From positions 159,136,462-159,200,461 of the forward strand of contig CM076850.1 in assembly GCA_039519185.1 (NCBI GenBank): 64,000 bases of DNA, in the 5' to 3' direction. Below the pieces are notes generated by a model. It did no database searches. It saw only the letters and a program-made list of their open reading frames with translations, and was not told the origin of the DNA. The translations under genes were made by a program, and so were the position numbers. This DNA comes from Astragalus membranaceus. Lineage: Eukaryota; Streptophyta; Magnoliopsida; Fabales; Fabaceae. Positions 56,360 to 64,000 of this stretch are shown piece by piece (position 1 is the stretch's first letter; every line of letters begins with the position of its first letter).

Positions 56360-57797
56360 GGAGTGTGATCTCATTTCTCAACACACCTCTACATCTCATC
56401 TTCTCACAATTCTCTCTACTCTTCATATTCGAAATTCTTAGATCTTTATTTGAGCTTCATTGTTTTGATCTTGTTAAAAGTCTTTTGTTTTTGAAAATCA
56501 TAGATCTTTTCTAAAAGGCTTTTATAATTTTGCAAAGCTAGCTTCCATTGTCATATCAATCTTTAAGATTTTGCAAAAACAAGATTTCATATTTTAGAGC
56601 ATCTATTTTCCTAAGATCACTCATCTCTCTCAGTTTCTAAACTGACATATTACTAGAAGTGATTGGATCATAGATCTCAACTCTGTACTCGTTATATCTT
56701 TTAAGTGGTTATTGTGAAATCCTGGGAGGGTCTCTTGGGTCTCTCAATCGGGTGATTGAGTTGGTTTTGAAATCCTTAGCGGGTGCTTGGGTTCTCAGTT
56801 CAGGGGAATTGAGATTCACTAGTGTTGAAGTCGACTGTTTGTATTAAACTCTCTTCAATATAGTGGTTGCTAAGTCCAAGGGTTGAAAAGCCTAAGGCCG
56901 AGGACGTAGGGGTTTTATCCCGAACCTCACTAAATATCTGTGTCCCTCTATCCCTTCTCTCTTTATATTTTGCACTATTATTATAACTGTTTATTATTAA
57001 TATTATTGTGCGTATATATATATTGATATTATCACTATCATTATTCCTGTTTATTGTTAATATTATTGTGCTTATATTATTCAATACTATCACTACTCTG
57101 TCATATCAATAAACATATTAATTGTGATATTATCAATACTCATCAATCATCTTCTACTCCTCTTCTATAAGATCAACTATATCTCATATATCATCTTTAT
57201 CTCACTAATAGATCTAATATATTCAATATCCTGATTATCTCTTATAATATCTTTATTGGCAATATTGAATACAATTTAAACAACTCTTGCTTGTTTTCAT
57301 ATCCAAAAGTTCAAATCACATTTTCCGCATTCGATTTGAAAAAGAATATAATCATCATTTGCGAAAAGAATCCATATTTACTCATAACCTTATTCACCCC
57401 CCCTCTAAGGTTATATAATAAGTCTAACAGAGACAACTTGTCTCAGTGAGTTCTATCGAGACCCCTTACTAACTCTCTCAGTTCATTATGCTTGATTCAT
57501 GAATCGTAGTCCTTAAAGTTGACTACGTGGAGTACTCTAACATTGTCCCTCGTAGCCCTTAAGCCGACTACAAGTGACAATCCTTAATATGACCTGTAGC
57601 CCTTAAGCCGACTACGAGAAATATATCTGAAACATGATTGTTAGCATATCACCGTAGCCCTTAAGCCGATTGCCGGTAAACCCAATCCCTGACCATAGCA
57701 GGGACAAACATGACGGGGCCTAGGTTCATAGGGCTCATGACTTCCCCTCCCCTAGTACGCTAACCTGAAAATAGGGTCGTCACCCTAGACTGAGCTG

Positions 57798-57897
<100 letters not shown>

Positions 57898-58230
57898 CTG
57901 ACATGAACATAACATGATCTTAAACATAACATGATCTTATACATAACATGATCTTATTATCAACATTATAACCTCAGGGACATTATGTCCGTTTTATCTT
58001 TACTTGTCGTGATCTCACTCGGGGTTACTAAGTTCGTTAACCTGACTTATAGGCATTCACAATTCAATCTAATCATGATTATTTCCAAAACAGAGCATTA
58101 TATAACTTTGATTACATATTCAGTTAGGCCTTTTCATAAGCTTTTCAACGCACCTGAGAACACTCAAATCGGACTACCGGATCAAAAGTTATCGCGAAAA
58201 CAAAATCAGTGTGTTTTGCTGAAAAACTGC

Positions 58231-58342
58231 AAAGCGTCGCGACGCGAACTGGTTACGTCGCGACGCGAAAAGTGACAGAAAGTTTTGCGTTTCAAAAATA
58301 AGGGAGGTCGCGACGCGATGGCCACGGGCCACGACGCGATGG
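58231..58342. repeat. Palindrome array GTCGCGACGCG in LTR
   Basis: Four copies, three with the self-complementary core GTCGCGAC and one degenerate (CCACGACGCG). It lies in the part of the LTR that holds the GCACGG-type arrays in the 7641 family. Confidence 0.8.
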
Positions 58343-59458
58343 GAGGCAGAAATGGCTGAAAACAGCATTTCGAACACCCGTTTTGTACCGTTTCGCTTTC
58401 TATTCGACCCCGAGACTTTCTATGACCTCCGAGACTTAAAAACAGATATAGTAACCAGTATTTCCAGTCCAAATCAATCAAATAACACATAATCAATCCA
58501 CACAATCAATCAATCCGCATAATTTTATCGTTCGGGACGTTATTTTTGCAAAGCGGTTTTTGACACTGAGTTTAATAAAACAGAATACCAATTTAGAACC
58601 CATGATTATAAACTTGAAAATAATTCCCTAGTGAGTATAGAACTCACCTAATGTGATGAAATCACACGATAACGAATCCTTCAGCTGTCACGAACAAGGA
58701 AACTACACGAACGGTCCCCGAATTCGCTCCAAATGACTCTAAGGGTGGACTGATCGAACTTAGCTTCCTCCACTCCGAATCTAGCTACCAAAACTTCACC
58801 CTAATGCTTGAACAAGGTTATAGTACTGAGTATCTAGCTTCCATTACAACATGCAAGGCTTGTGGATACCCTTTTCTCACATTTTGAGCTTGGGGTTCTT
58901 TAATGGTGATTTGAGTTGGAGAAGGGTAATGGTGGAGACGTTTGTACCAGCAGGTAGAGGATGAAAAATGGTGAAGAAGGATGTGGGAATCACTTACATG
59001 CACTAAGGTTCCAGAATCCTCCTCCTCTCCTTCTCCCCTTCTCTCTCGCGGCTCCTTTCCCCCTTCTCTCTACTCTTTTCTGTTTTTCTTTTCCTTTCCA
59101 GCTACTGAATGTGTGGTGAGGTGTTTTTGGGTGATGTAAGTGAGTGGGGGATCAAAGGGATCAGCTGGGGACATGTTAAATGATGGGGAAAATACAATAT
59201 TACCCTTCAGCTACTTACTTATCTTAATCTAACAAACACATAACTATGAAATTAATCTAACTTAACAATTAAGCACACAGTCATCAACAAGTCATTAAAT
59301 AATTATTTCATCTCCTTATATTATATATATATATATATTAGATTATGTTAAAAAAAATCATATTTAGTCCTTTTACTAATATCGATCATATAATTACTTA
59401 ATCTATAGCCGTTACTCGAGTAATAATAGACGAAGCTTCTAAAAATTGGGGATGTTAC

Positions 59459-59976
59459 AATCACCCCAACTTTTAAAAAATTTGTCCTCAAAATTGAACA
59501 AAATATACCTTTCGCCGAATCATCGTCTGCCTTGTCCTTCTGAGCGTCCAACACGTAGACTCTTCCGTGCGTGGAAGTGGCATGCTCCTCTCTATTCCTC
59601 TTCTTCGCTGGACATTCATTAGCATAATGTCCTTCTTTCTTGCAATAGTAACAAAGATTGGACCCCACACGGCATTCTCCACTATGGCGCTTTCCACACT
59701 TTACACACTTGTCGGGCCTTGAGAATTTAGATGTCTGCACTTGCTTGCCCCTGTTGGAGTTACCTCTTGTTTCCTCGTCCGGGGTTGACCATTCAGCCGT
59801 TTTCTTCTTCTCCTTATGATATGCTTTCCTTTCTTCATACATCCTCTTAAGATCACTTTCAGCTGTATGAGCTTGTTGAACTAATGTAGGATAAGTAGTC
59901 ATAGAGTAAGAACTGAGGCCTTGATTCACATCACCTCGAAGACCTTGTTTGAACATAACCATCTTCCACTTGAACT
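59459..59976 (-). pseudogene. Gag fragment of the second gag-only element
   Basis: The minus strand encodes the C-terminal half of a gag: GLSSYSMTTYPTLVQQAHTA, MYEERKAYHKEK and two zinc knuckles (CVKCGKRHSGEC and CYYCKKEGHYANEC). It is homologous to residues about 215-355 of the gag at 10027-11181 and ends in the same manner, running from AKGI into the purine tract and LTR. The N-terminal half is cut off near 59976, where CACTA sequence resumes. The 226-aa ORF beginning at 60028 therefore has an artificial N-terminus. Confidence 0.85.
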
Positions 59977-60659
59977 TAGGTAGAAGTGAAAAAGATAAAA
60001 AGAAGAAGAAGAAGGATGCAAAACCCAAAAATCAGAGAATCAATGGAGGAGGATTTAAAAAGAAGAAGGAAGCAAAACCCTAAAATCAGAGAAGGGAACC
60101 TGGAAATGCGGTGTGCAGCAGTGTGGTTTTCATGGTGCAACAGTGGCGACATGGTTGTTGGAGCGACGGCGTGGTGGTGGGGCTCCTAGTGAAAGCGAGC
60201 TTGCGGCGACAATGTCATGGTGAGCTCGTTGTGATGCTTCAAATAGAGGGTTAGTGATCTGGACCGTGAGGAAGAAGAATGCTTTGCGTTCTGGAGCGAG
60301 AGTGAAGATGAAACCGTGACAGAGATAAATGAAGAGGCGAGAGGAAGAAGAATGCTTTGCGATCTGGAGCGAGAGGAAGAAAAATGCTTTGCGTTCTGGA
60401 AATGCGTTGTCGTTCTCGAGCGAGAGAAATGAAGAGGCGAGAGTTTGCGTTTTGCTTTTAGGATTCGCCCCTAATGAAAATGACTTTCATCGGGTAAAAT
60501 ATGAACTGATGTTAAATAAGCAGTTTCTATAACGGGTAACACAAAAGTATTTTTTAACCACCGCCTCACTATTAACATCGGATATTTTTTAACCGATATG
60601 AATTCCTGTTATAAAATGTGTTTTTTCCACTTGTGATTCCTCCTTGTAACACAAAAGTA

Positions 60660-61317
60660 TATATAAGAAAATTATTCCGATAACATTTAATGTTTTCTCA
60701 TTCGGACTAAAAAATATAATCATTTATAAAAATTAAAGATATTCATGAAAACAAAAGGAGAATACATGCGAATGATTTTATTAATAGAAATTTTTGTAGT
60801 GAGTTGTCTGATTAAAGAGATTATATTTTCGTAGTGATAGCCTTGATAAGTTACTCTTAATACAAATAAACTAAAATATAAATATATAGTAATCTTAATA
60901 CGTTCCTCTTAAATGAACCAAGCAAAGTCTTAAATACATAATAGTGCTGCCACTACGAAAATATATTAAGTGATTAATTTACAAATAATCTTAAATGAAC
61001 CATGTAAACTAAAATATATTAAGAGGGATGTCTTATATATTTAAACGTTAAATGTATTTATATATTTTCGTAGTGGCATCCCTCTTATTTATATATACAA
61101 ATATCTTAAACGTTAAATGTATTTATATATTAAGAGGGATGATAGTTAAATGTTAAATGTATTACAAATAATCTTAACGTTCCTCTTAAATACATCCCTC
61201 TTAAATGAACCAAGCAAACTAAAATATATTAAAAGGGATGATAGTTAAACGTTTTTTTTTGTGACCAGAATGATAGTTAAACGTTAAATGTTTAATCTTT
61301 GAGATTAAATTGTGACT
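60660..61317. repeat. AT-rich degenerate repeats
   Basis: Repeated short units such as AAGAGGGATG, CTCTTAAATGAACCA and ACGTTAAATGTA occur in both orientations. No coding sequence was seen. Confidence 0.55.
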
Positions 61318-61493
61318 TGGGAAGATAAACCAACATTTATTAAAATTGGGGTGAGTGTGTAAATAATATAAATATATAGTAATAACTATAAAATAAATAA
61401 TATAAATATATTTATGTGATAAATGTTACTTGAATCCATGTGTCAGCTTTTAAGTGGTTAGGGTAAATTGCCCACATTTTTCCAAAGGCAACC

Positions 61494-61855
61494 AAGAATT
61501 TACCTTAAAATTTTGTGACAAAAAAAATGTTTGGGTAGTTGTTTTTCAAGTGCAGGTGAGGATAGTTTTGTTGGTTTGGATCACTTCAAACCAGATTATT
61601 TCAATTTCCAAATATGGATGTGTAGATTTTATGGTTGATTTTAGCTGCGGATCATAAGCATTTCAAATTTCCCTTTTTTAAGCACTTCTCACATAGTGCC
61701 CCTGTAATGCCGATATGAATAAGATATTCTATAATGAATTGCTCCTCCTCAAAAACTTACATGGTACAGTTTCTAATATGGTTGGAAAAAAAAAGTTTAA
61801 GAGGTTTTGTAATCTTATATCCAAACATCATGTTGTAAAATGCTAACACTGCCAT
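61494..61855. other. 3' flank of the NPF gene
   Basis: No further gene was recognised. It probably holds the 3'UTR. Confidence 0.4.
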
Positions 61856-64000
61856 TTAAGGAAGATTTCTGTGACAAGCCTTCTTTTGTTTGTACCGTCT
61901 AGCATAGAAAATGTACACCAACATATTTAAAAAACTAAGTCCTGCTAGAAGCCAAAAATAGTAGTCAAGATGACCCGCATTCAAATTATTTGTTATCCAT
62001 CCAGAATTTCCATCTTGTGTTGTAAGGTAATCAACAATAATGAGAATCAAAGAGCTCATATAATTCCCCAATGAATTTGTTAAAAGTGCCAATGCACTAC
62101 AGAAACTGCGCATGCCTTCTGGTGCTTGCTCATAGAAAAATTCATGTTGTCCAACAAAGGTGAATACCTCAGCAGCACCAAGCAAGAAATATTGAGGTAT
62201 CTGCCATAATATACTCAATGGTACAGGTACCTTTTCATCAACTAATCCAAATTCTTTTGCTATTTGTAACCTTTTAATCTCTACTAAAGCAGCAGCTGAC
62301 ATGCAAATAATAGAGAGAAATAGACCAATTCCCATCCTTTGCAATTCTGAGAAGCCTCTTACTTTGCCAGTGAATTTCCTTGCAATTGGAATAATGCCTC
62401 TATCATAAATGGGAACCCAAGTAATGACTGCAATGATGTTAAAAGTTGAAAGAGATGCTGCAGGAATTTTCAAAGAAGCAATAGTTGTGTCCATCATTTT
62501 CCCTTGTCCAACAAACAATGAAGACATTTGAGCATAAACAGCAGAGAAGATGATTCCTGATGCCCATATTGGAAACATGCGAATTAAAGTCTTCAACTCC
62601 TCCACCTGTGTTACTGTGCAAAGTCTCCATGGATTAGTTACTCCAAGGCTCTCTTTTTCTGCATCTGATATCACTGCAGCTTTATCAAGGAACCTGAACA
62701 AAGTAGAGCTTCTTAGCATTGTTTCTAAAAGTCATAAAGTGGGTGTAAAATGCAATAAAAGTTTCTCCCTTGACAAATATTTTGGTCCCTCAAATTTCAA
62801 AAAAGTTCAGTTTAGTCCCTGACATTAACAATATAACCAATTAGTCTCCGACATTTCCAAACATTATTCAGTTTAGTCCTTCAAATTCTTGATGTCTGCT
62901 TGGTTCCTGACTCTTACAACTTAATATAAATTAAGTCCCTGACTTTTACAACTTAGCTTCTGTTTGGTCCCTGATATTAGAAAAGTTAGGGACCCAATTG
63001 ATATTAAGTTGTAAAAATCAAAGACCAAATAGACATTGAGAATTTGAGGGACTAAACTGAATAACATTTAGAAATGTCGGGGACTAACTAGTAATATTGT
63101 TAATGTCAGAGACTAAACTGAACTTTTCCGAAATTTGAGGTACCCAATTTGACTATTAACTCATACAATATGATTACCTCAGTTCATCACTATGCTCTAG
63201 TCTAGGATTTCCTTCAAAGAGGAGACAACTGTCATGGGGAACCTCTAATTTCCTCTTCCGTAGAGCAGCTGCAACCACCTGGCAAATTCTTGTAAGAGGA
63301 CTTCCCCCTGGCCTTTGAATTCTATATATTGGTGTACCCATAAAGAAAACGAAGATTGCAATACCAATAGATAATGCAGTAATTCCATATCCAAGACCCC
63401 ACCCAACATTTTCTTCAGTCCACACCAATATAGTGACCGATATAAGTGCACCAATGTTACTAGTGAAATAATTCCAATTAAAGAATGATCCTTTACTTGC
63501 TCTTTCTTTATGATCTGTATCATCAAATTGATCTGCCCCAAAGGGCCAAATACATGGCTTGACCCCACCAGTCCCTAGTGCAATCAAAAAGAGTCCAAGG
63601 AAGAATACAGAATTTTGAGCTAAATTTGCTGATGGGAAGACATTGCTCACACATTCCATTGGCTTCAATGCAGATATGGTTGCTGAAAGAATCAATATGC
63701 AGATTCCCTGTGAAAATTAATTATCACCTAAAAATACAATTATATAAAAGGGAAGAGACAAATAAACAATTAGTGTAAATAAAAGGAAGAGACAAATAAA
63801 CAATTATATATGCATACTACTAAAATCCATGTGGTTCAGTATGAGCAAAATTGTAAGTCATAAATTTAGTTTTTACAAAGAGATAGATTCCATAGAACAC
63901 TGCAATGGTCCAGTATCTTCCCCAATAAGCATCAGCAAAGAAAGATCCAATGAGAGGTGTAAGATAGCAAGTTCCTTGATAAGTGGTAACATTTCTTGCA
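61856..64000 (-). CDS. NRT1/PTR family (NPF8-like) transporter, 3' part, truncated by window end
   Basis: Three exons on the minus strand, all with GT-AG borders and matching phase: 64000-63877 (incomplete), 63707-63178 and 62693-61856. Together they encode about 496 residues of a family near 570-600 aa. The N-terminal region is outside the window. Conserved blocks are NVTTYQGTCYLTPLIGSFFA, DAYWGRYWTIAVF, FGADQFDDTDHKE with FFNWNYF, and RFLDKAAV. Multiple hydrophobic helices fit the 12-TM major-facilitator fold. Family members carry nitrate, di/tripeptides or hormones with protons across membranes; FGADQFDDTD and FFNW suggest the peptide-transporting NPF8 group, but the substrate cannot be fixed. 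A MITE fills most of the intron 62694-63177. Confidence 0.92.
62772..63152. mobile_element. Foldback MITE in the NPF intron
   Basis: Two arms of about 190 bp pair in inverted orientation, with blocks CTCAAATTTC, GTTCAGTTTAGTC and CTGACATTAAC, and with several TTTGGTCCCT-type repeats as in the other MULE MITEs here. TSD not resolved. Confidence 0.65.

Larger units (their letters stand above)
55446..57429 (+). mobile_element. Solo LTR with AATCGATTA array, TSD gagac
   Basis: It runs from TGTTGAACCAAGGG to AAGTCTAACA and is bounded by gagac (55441-55445 and 57430-57434). The uninterrupted target is seen in the related LTRs at 8056-8086, which confirms the insertion. It has twelve AATCGATTA palindromes at 55881-56307 and a TATA box at 56352, so the palindromes occupy the U3 promoter region. 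Superfamily not identified; length about 1.98 kb. Confidence 0.93.

Overview
This is a transposon-dense plant nuclear window, most likely from a papilionoid legume. That inference rests on an Ogre-type giant LTR, intron-rich plant genes (XRI1, ASHR2 and NPF families), tRNA-derived SINEs and MULE/hAT/Stowaway MITEs. Nothing bacterial, organellar or viral was recognised.

Host genes. Four loci look real. They are a small 58-aa basic protein of unknown function (24183-24359, +), a five-exon XRI1-like gene (34636-36231, -), a single-coding-exon ASHR2-like SET-domain gene (41208-42461, -) with a probable 5'UTR intron, and the 3' three exons of an NRT1/PTR (NPF8-like) transporter (61856-64000, -), cut by the window edge. 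Gene debris includes a YJU2-like splicing-factor pseudogene (47806-48715) split by a 376-bp foldback element, and a class-II HDAC exon carried inside a CACTA-like element (53938-54179).

Layout. 1-20680 is a nested retrotransposon stack. A degenerate minus-strand Tat-type Ty3/gypsy element (4005-6614 and 17778-20680, LTR 20101-20680) is split by an Athila-like LTR fragment (6615-7640 and 17421-17777). That LTR is split in turn by a tandem LTR-gag-LTR-gag-LTR array (7641-17415, TSD agaaa). At the left edge a further LTR (1-4004) carries a MULE MITE with a perfect 9-bp TSD and a SINE with a perfect 14-bp TSD. 21290-23701 is a MULE whose right TIR is split by a probable solo LTR. 26390-29740 holds a TRIM, two hAT MITEs and a SINE. 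30294-32632 is a solo LTR in a LINE RNase H fragment. 44982-46233 is a MULE built of repeated, arm-matched hairpins. 48835-61493 is bounded by an inverted repeat of about 180 bp and contains a giant Ogre-like solo LTR, a CACTA-like element, a gag-only LTR element and a solo LTR with twelve AATCGATTA palindromes just upstream of its TATA box.

Most notable. (i) Short-palindrome arrays occur in several LTR families, each with a different palindrome sequence. (ii) Two diverged families share a gag-only (pol-less) structure with the same gag-to-PPT junction. (iii) The hairpin array at 44982-46233 has left and right arms that co-vary. The host genes are unrelated neighbours and show no operon or pathway clustering. 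Boundaries were read by eye from TIRs, TSDs and splice signals. No database search was possible.
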